64,000 bases of DNA, taken from the NCBI GenBank assembly GCA_000955785.1, contig JYOD01000004.1, forward strand, positions 1 through 64,000, read 5' to 3'. The stretch comes from Burkholderiaceae bacterium 16 (GTDB lineage Bacteria; Pseudomonadota; Gammaproteobacteria; Burkholderiales; Burkholderiaceae). Position numbers and translations under genes: made by a program. The notes under the pieces are model-generated. The model was not told the DNA's origin and did not search any database. It worked only from the letters and a program-made list of their open reading frames with translations. This document shows positions 43,397 through 51,507 of the stretch, one piece after another (position 1 is the first letter of the stretch; each line of letters opens with the position of its first letter).

Positions 43397-44845
43397 ATGA
43401 AACGCAACGACAACACGCTGTTCCGGCAACAGGCCTGCATCGATGGCCGCTGGTGCGACGCCGCCTCCGGCGACACCGTGGCGGTGTTCGATCCGGCCCT
43501 GGGCGAACAAGTCGGTACCGTGCCGCAGATGGGCGAGGCGGAAACCGTCGCCGCCATCGAGGCGGCCAACGCCGCGCTGTCCGCCTGGAAGCAACGCACC
43601 GCCAAGGAGCGCTCCGGCCTGCTGCGCAAATGGTTCGAACTGATCCTGCAGCACGAGCAAGACCTGGCCGCGCTGATGACGCGCGAGCAAGGCAAGCCCC
43701 TGCAGGAAGCGCTGGGCGAGGTGCGCTATGCCGCCTCGTTCATCGAGTGGTTCGCCGAGGAAGCCAAGCGCCTCTACGGCGACGTGATCCCCTCGCCCAC
43801 GGCGGACAAGCGGCTAGTGGTGGTTCAGGAGCCGATCGGCGTCTGCACGGCCATCACGCCCTGGAACTTCCCCGCGGCAATGATCACTCGCAAGGCGGCG
43901 CCGGCCCTCGCCGCCGGCTGCACAATGGTGGTGAAGCCCGCCAACGAGACGCCGTTCACGGCGCTTGCGCTGGCCGAACTGGCCCTGCGGGCCGGCATTC
44001 CGGCGGGCGTGCTCAATATCGTCACCGGCGACGCAGTCGCCATCGGCAAGCAGTTCACCAGCCATCCGCTGGTGCGCAAGCTGTCGTTCACCGGCTCGAC
44101 GCCCGTCGGCCGCCTGCTGATGGCGCAATGCGCCGGCACCATCAAGAAAGTGTCGCTGGAGCTGGGCGGCAATGCGCCCTTCATTGTGTTCGACGATGCT
44201 GACGTGGAAGCGGCCGTCGAAGGCGCCCTGCAGGCGAAGTACCGCAATGCCGGGCAGACCTGCGTGTGCGTGAACCGGCTGTACGTGCATGACGCGGTGT
44301 ACGACCGTTTCGTCGACCTGTTCACCAGCAAGGTGGCCGAACTGCGCGTGGGCAACGGCTTCGACGCCGGCAGCGAGATCGGTCCGCTGATCACGCCCAG
44401 GGCGGTGGCCAAGGTCAGCGAGCTGGTCGAAGACGCCGTCGCCAAGGGCGCGCAGCTGCGCATCGGCGGCCAGCCGCACGCCGCTGGCGAGCAGTTCTTC
44501 GCGCCCACCGTCCTGACCGGGGTCAAGCCCGGCATGCGCGTGCTCGACGAGGAAATCTTCGGGCCGGTGTCGCCGGTCGTGCGCTTCTCGTGCGAGCAGG
44601 ATGTGGTGCGCATGGCGAACGACACCATCTATGGCCTGGCCGCCTACTTCTACAGCCGCGACATCGGCCGCGTCTGGCGCGTCGCCGAACAGCTCGAGTA
44701 CGGCATGGTCGGCATCAACACCGGCATGATCTCCAATGAAGTCTCGCCGTTTGGCGGCGTGAAGCAGTCTGGCCTGGGCCGCGAAGGCTCGCGCTACGGC
44801 ATCGACGACTACCTGGAAAAGAAATACCTCTGCATGGCGCTGTAA
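43397..44845 (+). CDS. NAD(P)-dependent aldehyde dehydrogenase, probable malic semialdehyde dehydrogenase
   Basis: 482-residue ALDH of the succinate-semialdehyde dehydrogenase-like group. Key residues: N157 (PWNFP), K180 (VVKPANETP), the Rossmann FTGSTPVG, general base E255 (LELGGNAP) and nucleophile C289 ([11 protein letters not shown]). The C-terminal [21 protein letters not shown] fits the GabD-type family. ATG 43397 is 15 bp after the cntA stop. It sits between cntA and cntB, so the likely substrate is the malic semialdehyde made by CntA, giving D-malate for DmlA. In E. coli the corresponding locus has no ALDH at this place. The specific substrate is inferred. Confidence 0.92.
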   Translation: MKRNDNTLFRQQACIDGRWCDAASGDTVAVFDPALGEQVGTVPQMGEAETVAAIEAANAALSAWKQRTAKERSGLLRKWFELILQHEQDLAALMTREQGKPLQEALGEVRYAASFIEWFAEEAKRLYGDVIPSPTADKRLVVVQEPIGVCTAITPWNFPAAMITRKAAPALAAGCTMVVKPANETPFTALALAELALRAGIPAGVLNIVTGDAVAIGKQFTSHPLVRKLSFTGSTPVGRLLMAQCAGTIKKVSLELGGNAPFIVFDDADVEAAVEGALQAKYRNAGQTCVCVNRLYVHDAVYDRFVDLFTSKVAELRVGNGFDAGSEIGPLITPRAVAKVSELVEDAVAKGAQLRIGGQPHAAGEQFFAPTVLTGVKPGMRVLDEEIFGPVSPVVRFSCEQDVVRMANDTIYGLAAYFYSRDIGRVWRVAEQLEYGMVGINTGMISNEVSPFGGVKQSGLGREGSRYGIDDYLEKKYLCMAL

Positions 44846-44887
44846 GCCGCGCACGAGAGAGATACCAAGCCTGAGGAAAGAGGAAGC

Positions 44888-45856
44888 ATGGGCAACCCCT
44901 ACCAGTCGATGCGCGTCACCGTCACCCGCATCGAAGACGTCACGCCACAGATCAAGCGCTTCACGATGGCGCTTCCGGAAGGCGGCCCCATGCCGGGCTT
45001 CTCCGGCGGCGGCCATGTGATCGTGCAGATGGAAGACGGCGGCCGGCGCTACAGCAATGCGTACTCGCTGATGAACTCGCCCGAGGACCGCAGTTGCTAC
45101 CAGATCGGTGTCCGGCGCGAGGAGCGATCCAAGGGCGGCTCCGCCTTCCTGCATGACAAGGTACGCGCCGGCGATACGCTGACGATCACCACGCCGAACA
45201 ACCTGTTCGGCTTGCGCGAGGAGGCGCGGCGCCACGTCCTGATCGCCGGCGGCATCGGCATTACGCCGTTCATGTCGCAGTTGCACGAACTGCGGCGGCG
45301 CGGCGCGGACTACGAGCTGCACTACGCCTTTCGCAGCCCGGAGCATGGCGCCTTTCGCGACGAGCTCGCCGTCGTGCCGGACAGCGGCCGCTTCCGCTTC
45401 TACGCCGACAGCCTGGGCCAGAAACTCGACCTCGGCGCGCTGCTGGGCAGGCTGCACGACGGCGCGCATGTCTATGTATGCGGCCCGCAGCCGCTGATCG
45501 AAGCCGTGCAGGACGCCGCGGCGGCGCACGGCGTTCCCAGGGAGCGCGTGCACTGGGAGCAGTTCGCCGCGGCGCCCCAAGGCGGCGGCGCCTTCTCGGT
45601 AGTGCTGGCGAAATCCGGCAGGACCGTGGAGGTGGCCAGCGGCGAAACCATTCTCAAGGCCATCGAACGCGAGAACGCGGCAAGCGTCGACTGCCTGTGC
45701 CGCGAAGGCGTGTGCGGCACCTGCGAGACGCGCATTCTCGAAGGCGAGGCGCAGCACTGCGACCAGTACCTGAGCGACGCCGAAAAGGCCGCCCAGAAGA
45801 CCATGATGATCTGCGTGTCCCGGGCCAGGGGACAGCGGATCGTGCTCGACCTGTAA
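44888..45856 (+). CDS. cntB: Carnitine monooxygenase reductase subunit CntB (YeaX-type)
   Basis: Electron-transfer partner of CntA: takes electrons from NAD(P)H through flavin to a [2Fe-2S] cluster. 322 residues in the phthalate-dioxygenase-reductase order: flavin domain (RRYSNAYSLMNSP), NAD domain (LIAGGIGITPFMSQL, VYVCGPQPLI) and a C-terminal plant-type ferredoxin with C271, C276, C279 and C309. ATG 44888 has GAGGAAGAGG upstream (AGGAAGAGGAAGC). It lies 42 bp after the aldehyde dehydrogenase gene. Length and domain order match YeaX. Confidence 0.93.
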   Translation: MGNPYQSMRVTVTRIEDVTPQIKRFTMALPEGGPMPGFSGGGHVIVQMEDGGRRYSNAYSLMNSPEDRSCYQIGVRREERSKGGSAFLHDKVRAGDTLTITTPNNLFGLREEARRHVLIAGGIGITPFMSQLHELRRRGADYELHYAFRSPEHGAFRDELAVVPDSGRFRFYADSLGQKLDLGALLGRLHDGAHVYVCGPQPLIEAVQDAAAAHGVPRERVHWEQFAAAPQGGGAFSVVLAKSGRTVEVASGETILKAIERENAASVDCLCREGVCGTCETRILEGEAQHCDQYLSDAEKAAQKTMMICVSRARGQRIVLDL

Positions 45857-45920
45857 GCAGCGGCCAAGCCGGGGACGACACCCGGCCACCTGGCTATCCC
45901 ACAGACCGGAGGAGACATCA

Positions 45921-47003
45921 ATGCACAAGACAGCCCTGCGCTGGCTGCTTGCGGGGGCGCTGCTGCCCGCCGCCGGCGGTAGCCACGCGCAATCCAGCGT
46001 CAACCTGTACGGCGTGGTCAGCACCGCCGTGCGCTACACCAGCAATATCGACGGCCTGCATCACGACCAGGCGGAACTGGTGGCGAGCGGCATCGGCGGC
46101 AGCCGCTGGGGCCTGAAGGGCGAGGACGACCTGGGTAGCGGCAACAAGGCAGTGTTCCTGCTGGAAAACGGCTTCGGCACCGACAACGGCCAGACCGCGT
46201 ACAACGCGCTGTTCGGCCGCCAGGCCTATGTCGGCCTGGCCAGCGCCTGGGGCAGCCTGACCTTCGGCCGGCAGTACAACGCCCTGAACAATGTGGGCTG
46301 GAGCTTCAATCCGCTGGACCAGAGCTGGGGCAATTTCTGGTCGGACCCGTTGTACCTCGGCGGCGATATCTTCTTCCAGGACTACCGCATCAACAACAGC
46401 GTGGTCTACAAGGGCACGCTGGGGCCGGTGACGGTGCAACTGGACTACGGCTTTGGCGAGCAGCCCGGCGGCGCCGGCAAAGGCCAGACCCTCGGGGGCG
46501 GCGCCATGTACCAGAAGGGGCCGCTCGCGCTTGGCCTGTCGTACGACCAGCGGCGCACGGCGGACGGGGCCGGCACCATCCGCAACTGGTCGGCGGGCGG
46601 CTCGTACTCCGTCGGCAAGACCACCCTCTACCTGGGGCATATGGGCCGCCACGAGGATGCCGGCGCCGCGCGCTTCGGCATCTACTTTGCCGGACTCGGG
46701 CATCAGGCCACGCCGGCCTTGCACCTGTCGGCCGCGTACTATCGCTACCAGCAAAGCGGCGGCGTCACCACGCAGTTCCAGGCCACCCCCCAGTGGCTCG
46801 GGGGAGGATCGGCGGATGCCGTGGCCGCCGTGGCGGACTACGCGTTCTCCAAGCGAACCAGCCTGTTCCTGGAAGTCGATGCGGTCAGGGCGCGCGGCGG
46901 GGCCGCGGGACGCGAGACGGAGTACTGGGGCGGCAGCCCCGTGACTGCGTCCGTCGGCACGACGCGGTTCGGTGTCATGCTTGGCATGCGGCAGATTTTC
47001 TGA
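45921..47003 (+). CDS. Gram-negative porin (OmpC/Omp32-like)
   Basis: 360-residue outer-membrane trimeric porin. A signal peptide (MHKTALRWLLAGALLPAAGGSHAQ) precedes SSVNLYGVVSTAVRYTSN, the typical beta-proteobacterial porin start. SRWGLKGEDDLGSGNKAVFLLENGF and FGRQAYVGLASAWGSLTFGRQYN follow. It ends GMRQIF with the terminal Phe needed for outer-membrane assembly. ATG 45921 follows GGAGGAG. It is 64 bp after cntB on the same strand and probably part of the cassette, offering outer-membrane entry for its substrate; this is an inference from position. Confidence 0.92.
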   Translation: MHKTALRWLLAGALLPAAGGSHAQSSVNLYGVVSTAVRYTSNIDGLHHDQAELVASGIGGSRWGLKGEDDLGSGNKAVFLLENGFGTDNGQTAYNALFGRQAYVGLASAWGSLTFGRQYNALNNVGWSFNPLDQSWGNFWSDPLYLGGDIFFQDYRINNSVVYKGTLGPVTVQLDYGFGEQPGGAGKGQTLGGGAMYQKGPLALGLSYDQRRTADGAGTIRNWSAGGSYSVGKTTLYLGHMGRHEDAGAARFGIYFAGLGHQATPALHLSAAYYRYQQSGGVTTQFQATPQWLGGGSADAVAAVADYAFSKRTSLFLEVDAVRARGGAAGRETEYWGGSPVTASVGTTRFGVMLGMRQIF

Positions 47004-47012
47004 GGCGGCGCG

Positions 47013-47037
47013 GCCGGCGCTCGGTGTTTGCGCCGGC
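47013..47037 (+). terminator. Weak stem-loop after the porin gene
   Basis: GCCGGCGC (47013-47020) and GCGCCGGC (47030-47037), 9-base loop, no T-run. It could end the carnitine operon or be incidental. Confidence 0.35.
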
Positions 47038-47177
47038 AAGGACCATGCCATCGCGCATGCCCGTTGCGATGTGTTGCCAAACGCGTAAAACGCGTGCATG
47101 CGCCGAGAAAGTGTTTGTCCTTTCCGGCGCATACGTTCTACCTTACGAATGTGCGCCCTGCCTTTCCGGAGACCGCA

Positions 47178-47432
47178 ATGGCAATCCGCTCCACCGCTTC
47201 ACACAGTACCGCGCAGTTAAGGCGACTGGTCGGCCAGCTGCAGGCCGAGGTCGACTCGCTGGATCACCTTGCCATCTTCGACGCCGAGACCCAGACCGCG
47301 CTGGGCCAGGCCCGCGACCGCCTCACGCAAGGCATCGAGGCTATTGAGGACGCCATCCAGAGCCTGCGCGCGCTGCAGCAGGTGCGGCCCTCGGCCATGC
47401 GGACCCGAAAGACGACGCCGCGCGCCGCCTGA
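47178..47432 (+). CDS. Small helical protein, 84 residues, function unknown
   Basis: Not recognised. From ATG 47178 (GGAG at spacing 8) the product is 84 residues, mostly one long amphipathic helix (AQLRRLVGQLQAEVDSLDHLAIFD, then LGQARDRLTQGIEAIEDAIQSLRALQ), with a basic tail RTRKTTPRAA. Coiled-coil dimerisation is likely. No signal peptide. It stands alone between the porin and a convergent SDR gene. Basic tail plus helix could mean nucleic-acid contact; this is a guess from composition. Confidence 0.65.
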   Translation: MAIRSTASHSTAQLRRLVGQLQAEVDSLDHLAIFDAETQTALGQARDRLTQGIEAIEDAIQSLRALQQVRPSAMRTRKTTPRAA

Positions 47433-47464
47433 CGCGCGGGAGCGCGTACTGCCTGCCACCTTGC

Positions 47465-48208
47465 TCAGAATTCCTGCACGGCAGGACGCAACACGATTTC
47501 GTTGATATCCACGTCGGCCGGCTGTTCGATCGCGTAGGCGATCGCGCGTGCCACCGAGTCCGCCGGGATGGCCTGCCGGTAGAACTCGCCCACCGTCTTC
47601 GCACTCTCCGCGTGGCTGCTGCCCAGCTTGAGCTCTGAGTCCACCGCGCCCGGCGAGATCACCGTGGTGCGGATGGCGCCACCGGCTTCATGGCGCAAGC
47701 CTTCCGAGATGGCGCGCACCGCGAACTTGGTGCCGCTGTACACCGTGCCGCCCGGGCTGAACACCTTCACGCCCGCGACCGAGGCAATATTGATGAAGTG
47801 CCCGGCGCCCTGCTTCTGGAACACCGGCAGCGCGGCGGCGATGCCGTACAGCACGCCCTTGATGTTGATGTCGATCATGCGCTCCCATTCCTCGACCTTG
47901 GTCTCGCTCATGGGGGCGATGGCCATGAGGCCGGCATTGTTGATCATGACATCGACCCGGCCATAGCTGTCGACCGCCTTCCGCACCAGGGCTTCGACAT
48001 CGGAGCGCCGGCTCACATCGGCGACCACCACTTCGGCCTTGCCGCCCTTGGCGCGGATCTCCGCGGCCAGCGTCTCCAGGCGATCGCCGCGCCGCGCGGC
48101 CAGCACCAGCGAGGCGCCGGCGGCGCCCAGGTGGCGCGCGGTGGCTTCGCCCAGTCCACTGCTGGCGCCAGTAATGACAACGACCTTGCCTGCGATATTC
48201 GTGCTCAT
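47465..48208 (-). CDS. Short-chain dehydrogenase/reductase (YdfG-like)
   Basis: 247-residue classical SDR: cofactor motif TGASSGLG near the N-terminus, NNAGLMAIAP, catalytic Ser in INIASVAG, and YSGTKFAV (YxxxK). The C-terminal VISPGAVDSEL and DVDINEIVLRP fit the subfamily of small-molecule keto reductases. Of two adjacent ATGs (48211, 48208) the second has GGAG at the proper 6-base spacing and is preferred. It lies downstream of a lysR gene on the same strand, with a palindrome between them. Substrate unknown. Confidence 0.9.
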   Translation of the reverse strand: MSTNIAGKVVVITGASSGLGEATARHLGAAGASLVLAARRGDRLETLAAEIRAKGGKAEVVVADVSRRSDVEALVRKAVDSYGRVDVMINNAGLMAIAPMSETKVEEWERMIDINIKGVLYGIAAALPVFQKQGAGHFINIASVAGVKVFSPGGTVYSGTKFAVRAISEGLRHEAGGAIRTTVISPGAVDSELKLGSSHAESAKTVGEFYRQAIPADSVARAIAYAIEQPADVDINEIVLRPAVQEF

Positions 48209-48303
48209 CATCCACTCCGTATAAATGCAGGCGGTTTGCCTGCCGACGAGACGATTATGTTGGCTGACGGCATCAACAAAAATGGAAATATTTTGATTTC
48301 AGT

Positions 48304-48320
48304 ATTCCATCGGATGGAAT
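48304..48320. promoter_or_regulatory. 17-bp palindrome between lysR and SDR genes, candidate operator
   Basis: ATTCCATC (48304-48311), G, GATGGAAT (48313-48320): perfect 8-bp arms, about 95 bp upstream of the SDR start in an AT-rich stretch. A likely target of the neighbouring LysR protein. Confidence 0.5.
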
Positions 48321-48375
48321 TATCTACACGGATAGCTGCCGCCGGCCTCACGCCGGCGAGCGAGAGAAAGGTAGC

Positions 48376-49287
48376 TCAGAGCGCCACGGCGGCGCTCTTG
48401 CCAGTGAAGTAGGCCACCAGCGCGTCGAACACCAGCCGGATGCGCATCGGCACCGGGCTGCGGCGCGAGCGATAGATATACAAGCCCCACGGTGCAGGTG
48501 CATGCCGGTCCAGCACGCTGACCAGGCGGCCCGAGCGCAGGTGTGGCTGCGCGAGGTAGTCGGGCAACTGGCCGTAGGCGAGTCCGGAGAGGATCGCCTC
48601 CATCTCGGTTTCCGGATCGTCGGTAAGAAAGGCCGGAGAGCGCGGGTTGAACTGCTCGCCCTGGGCGAAATACCAAGGCCAGGCGCGGCCGCTGCTGCGG
48701 TCGATCAGGCCGGTGGTGGGCAGCGCGGCCAGCCCGGCCAGGTCGGCCGGCTTGCCCACGCGCGCCACCAGTTCCGGCGTGCCCACCACATGGAAGCCCA
48801 CCCGCGTCGTCATGCGCGCGACCAGCCGCTGGTCGCGGAACATGCCAAGGCGCAGGCCGATATCGATTTCGTCGTCGACCACATCGGCAACCTGGTCCGA
48901 GAGCCGGATATCGAGCGTGATGCCCGGATGCGCCAGCGCCACCTGCCGCAGCGCCGCCAGCAAATGCAGCCGGCCGAGCGTGCTGGGCGCGGTAATCCGC
49001 ACGATGCCCTTGAGCTCGGTGTCCGAGCGGCTGGCCGGATGCGCGAACAGGCTGTCCACATCAAGCAGTGCCGAGCGCGCGCGCTCGGCCAGCCGCTCAC
49101 CGGCGGCGGTGATGCGGATCTGACGCGTATTGCGGTGGAACAGCGGTTCGCCCACGGCTTCCTCAAGGTCCTTGACCGCGCGCGTCACGGTTTGCGGGGA
49201 CGTGCCCAGCCGGGTGGCGGCTGCCTTGAACGAAGCCGACTCCGCCGCCGCGCAGAAGATCCTCAGCATTTCCAGCCGGTTAAGCAT
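48376..49287 (-). CDS. LysR-family transcriptional regulator
   Basis: 303 residues with an N-terminal winged helix (LEMLRIFCAAAESASFKAAATRLGTSPQTVTRAVKDLEEAVGEPLFHR pattern) and a C-terminal co-inducer domain. ATG 49287. It is upstream of, and co-oriented with, an SDR gene, so it may control that gene; the palindrome at 48304-48320 lies between them. The helix-turn-helix class (LEEAVGEPLFHRNTRQIRIT) matches the CrgA-type LysR group common in beta-proteobacteria. Confidence 0.92.
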   Translation of the reverse strand: MLNRLEMLRIFCAAAESASFKAAATRLGTSPQTVTRAVKDLEEAVGEPLFHRNTRQIRITAAGERLAERARSALLDVDSLFAHPASRSDTELKGIVRITAPSTLGRLHLLAALRQVALAHPGITLDIRLSDQVADVVDDEIDIGLRLGMFRDQRLVARMTTRVGFHVVGTPELVARVGKPADLAGLAALPTTGLIDRSSGRAWPWYFAQGEQFNPRSPAFLTDDPETEMEAILSGLAYGQLPDYLAQPHLRSGRLVSVLDRHAPAPWGLYIYRSRRSPVPMRIRLVFDALVAYFTGKSAAVAL

Positions 49288-49584
49288 GGTGATATGCGCC
49301 GTGGAAGTGCGGGCGCCTGATGAGTATGCGAAGCGCGATTATAAAAGCTGCTGCCGTGCGAGATGAGATCCCTCTCATTGACGCCCTGCGCTATCTCCCT
49401 CGCTCATTGCGCCCCGGTCTGGCAGAATGCCCGACGCCCGCGGCCCGGACCGAGCTACTGTCCGGGCGCTGCACGGCCTGCCCTCGCGTCCATGCGGTCG
49501 CCTCGCGCGGGCTTAACTGTGATGAACGCCGGCACGGCGCACGCCTGCGGTGTTCACCCTGATCTTTAAGGATTCCGTTCCCGA

Positions 49585-50319
49585 ATGAAGAAGCTTTTCC
49601 TCTCGCTGGCCCTGTGCCTGACCTCCGGCCTGGCCAGCGCCTCCGGTGGCTTTTCCGAGTGTCCTCAGTTCTTCGCGCAACAGGCAGCACCCAAGGCGCC
49701 GGGTTCGCCGGAACTCAAGCTGCGTGCGCTGTGCTACGACGCATTCGCGGTCATGCACTCCGGCCGCAGCAAGACACCGCTTTTTGTTGCCGAGCGCCTG
49801 TCGCGCGCGCAATTGATGGATGCCAAGGACGAAGAACGAACGAACCGTTTCTTCTCCGATGCGCGCCTGCCGCGCTCGGAGCGGGCAGAGCTGGACGACT
49901 ACAAGGGCAATGAAGGACTGGACCGGGGACACATGTCGCCTGCCGCCGATCAGCCGACCGCGCAGGCCATGGCGCAATCCTTCACGCTGGCTAACGTCGT
50001 GCCGCAATACAGCCAGAACAACCGCAAGGCGTGGGCCTCGATCGAAAAGGCCACGCGCAAGTATGCGATGCGCGCGGCCGGCGATGTCTATGTCATTACG
50101 GGCCCGGTATTCGACGGGAACGTGCGCACGATCGGCAGCGGGAAAGTCTGGGTCCCGACGTATCTCTACAAGCTGGTCTATGACCCGTCGACGAACCGGG
50201 CCTGGGCGCACTGGATCGAGAATTCAGACGCCGCGCGGCCCGGCAAGCCGATCTCCTATGGCGAACTGGTGAAGCGCACCGGTATCGAGTTCCTGCCTGG
50301 CGTTCACCCTGCGAGCTGA
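49585..50319 (+). CDS. Secreted DNA/RNA non-specific endonuclease (NUC1 family)
   Basis: 244 residues with a signal peptide (MKKLFLSLALCLTSGLASAS) and the beta-beta-alpha-metal NUC1 fold. The catalytic motif is D113-R114-G115-H116 (LDRGHMSPAAD), the metal-binding Asn lies in QYSQNNRKAW (N145/N146), and VYVITGPVF is the family core strand. It should cut single- and double-stranded DNA and RNA with magnesium in the periplasm or outside. No immunity protein gene is adjacent, so a toxin role is not suggested. ATG 49585. Confidence 0.94.
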   Translation: MKKLFLSLALCLTSGLASASGGFSECPQFFAQQAAPKAPGSPELKLRALCYDAFAVMHSGRSKTPLFVAERLSRAQLMDAKDEERTNRFFSDARLPRSERAELDDYKGNEGLDRGHMSPAADQPTAQAMAQSFTLANVVPQYSQNNRKAWASIEKATRKYAMRAAGDVYVITGPVFDGNVRTIGSGKVWVPTYLYKLVYDPSTNRAWAHWIENSDAARPGKPISYGELVKRTGIEFLPGVHPAS

Positions 50320-50534
50320 TCCAGCGCCAACGCGGCGGGGAAGTGGCGGGCGCGTGGCAAGCGCGCGCCGCCGCGCCGGAGTGGCGGCACGGGTTGCAGC
50401 ACGCCCGGCACGTCTGGCCGGACAGTGGCACACTTGCGGTTTGCCGGATTTACGTTCCGTCACTGCCTTACCGCCGTCGTATCCCCGCATTACCTTTTCA
50501 TTCCTTTATCCCAACACCGATGGAGCAAGCCAAC

Positions 50535-51242
50535 ATGCCCGACAACAGCCAATGGATCCGTGTCGAAACCGAAGGCGGCGCCTTCGATGCCTACCTGGCC
50601 CTGCCACCCGCCGGCAAGGCCTCCAACGCGCCGGGCATCGTGCTTGTGCAGGAAATCTTCGGCGTCAATGAGCATATTCGCGCGGTAGCCGACCAGTACG
50701 CGCTCGACGGCTATGTGGTGCTGGCGCCCGATGTATTCTGGCGCCATGCGCCGCGCGTGGAACTGGGCTACTCCGGCGATGACTGGGCGAGCGCCATGGA
50801 ACTGCGCCAGAAGACCGACGTGGAACTGGCGGTGAAGGATATCGCCGCTACCGCCAAGGCGCTGCGCGCCCAGCTCGGCGCGGGTGCGAAGATTGCGGCG
50901 GTCGGCTACTGCTTCGGCGGCCTGCTGTCCTACCTGAGCGCCGCGCGCGGCCTGGTCGACGCGGCGGTCCCGTATTACGGTGGCGGCATCCAGAACAACC
51001 TGAAGGAAGCCGCCAGCATCAAGGTGCCGGTGCAGTTCCACTATGGCGCGCTCGACGCGCACATCCCGGCGGAGGCTGTCGAGCAGGTGCGCGCCGCGGT
51101 GGCCGGCAATCCGCGCGCAGAGATCCACGTCTATGCCCAGGCCGATCACGGCTTCAACTGCTGGGCGCGTGGTTCCTATCACCAGCCCTCGGCCGCGCTG
51201 GCACATGGCCGCGCACTGACCTTCCTCGCCGGCGCGCTGTAA
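50535..51242 (+). CDS. Dienelactone hydrolase family protein
   Basis: 235-residue alpha/beta hydrolase with the carboxymethylenebutenolidase pattern. The triad is C126 (GYCFGG), D174 (ALDAHIP) and H205 (ADHGFNC); E40 in QEIFGVN is the conserved activating Glu. Dienelactone hydrolases open dienelactone to maleylacetate in chloroaromatic degradation, but many chromosomal members have other substrates. ATG 50535 with GGAG nine bases upstream; ATG 50520 is an alternative. It has no catabolic neighbours, so a specific pathway cannot be claimed. Confidence 0.9.
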   Translation: MPDNSQWIRVETEGGAFDAYLALPPAGKASNAPGIVLVQEIFGVNEHIRAVADQYALDGYVVLAPDVFWRHAPRVELGYSGDDWASAMELRQKTDVELAVKDIAATAKALRAQLGAGAKIAAVGYCFGGLLSYLSAARGLVDAAVPYYGGGIQNNLKEAASIKVPVQFHYGALDAHIPAEAVEQVRAAVAGNPRAEIHVYAQADHGFNCWARGSYHQPSAALAHGRALTFLAGAL

Positions 51243-51507
51243 GCGCGTTCGGCGCAGCCCAGTCTCTTCGCTGCGCTGCACAAGCGGCGGCGCAGCGCCC
51301 TTCCCCCAGCTTCCCCCAGCGTCCCCCTCGCCCGGGTGCCTTGCACCGCGGGCGCCCCGCCCGTATCCTGGCTCCCGAGCGCCAACGCCGCAGCCATCGC
51401 GCATCATCGCCCGTCATCGGTACTGATCAGTGCATGACCGGCCCATGACCCACTGCGGCATCGGCTCACGACTTGCTGGACCCTAAAAAAACAGAACGGA
51501 GACCACC

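Noticed and set aside
43814-46024. A 736-codon open frame on the minus strand
   Set aside because: It is antisense to the aldehyde dehydrogenase and cntB genes, has no family-like motifs, and reflects GC-rich codon bias in the real genes.
49585-50319. Nuclease effector with immunity partner
   Set aside because: No small gene follows that could encode an immunity protein, and the protein has an ordinary signal peptide without a toxin delivery domain.
51422-51431. 10-bp palindrome ACTGATCAGT upstream of the acyl-CoA synthetase
   Set aside because: Too short to separate from chance in a window this size.
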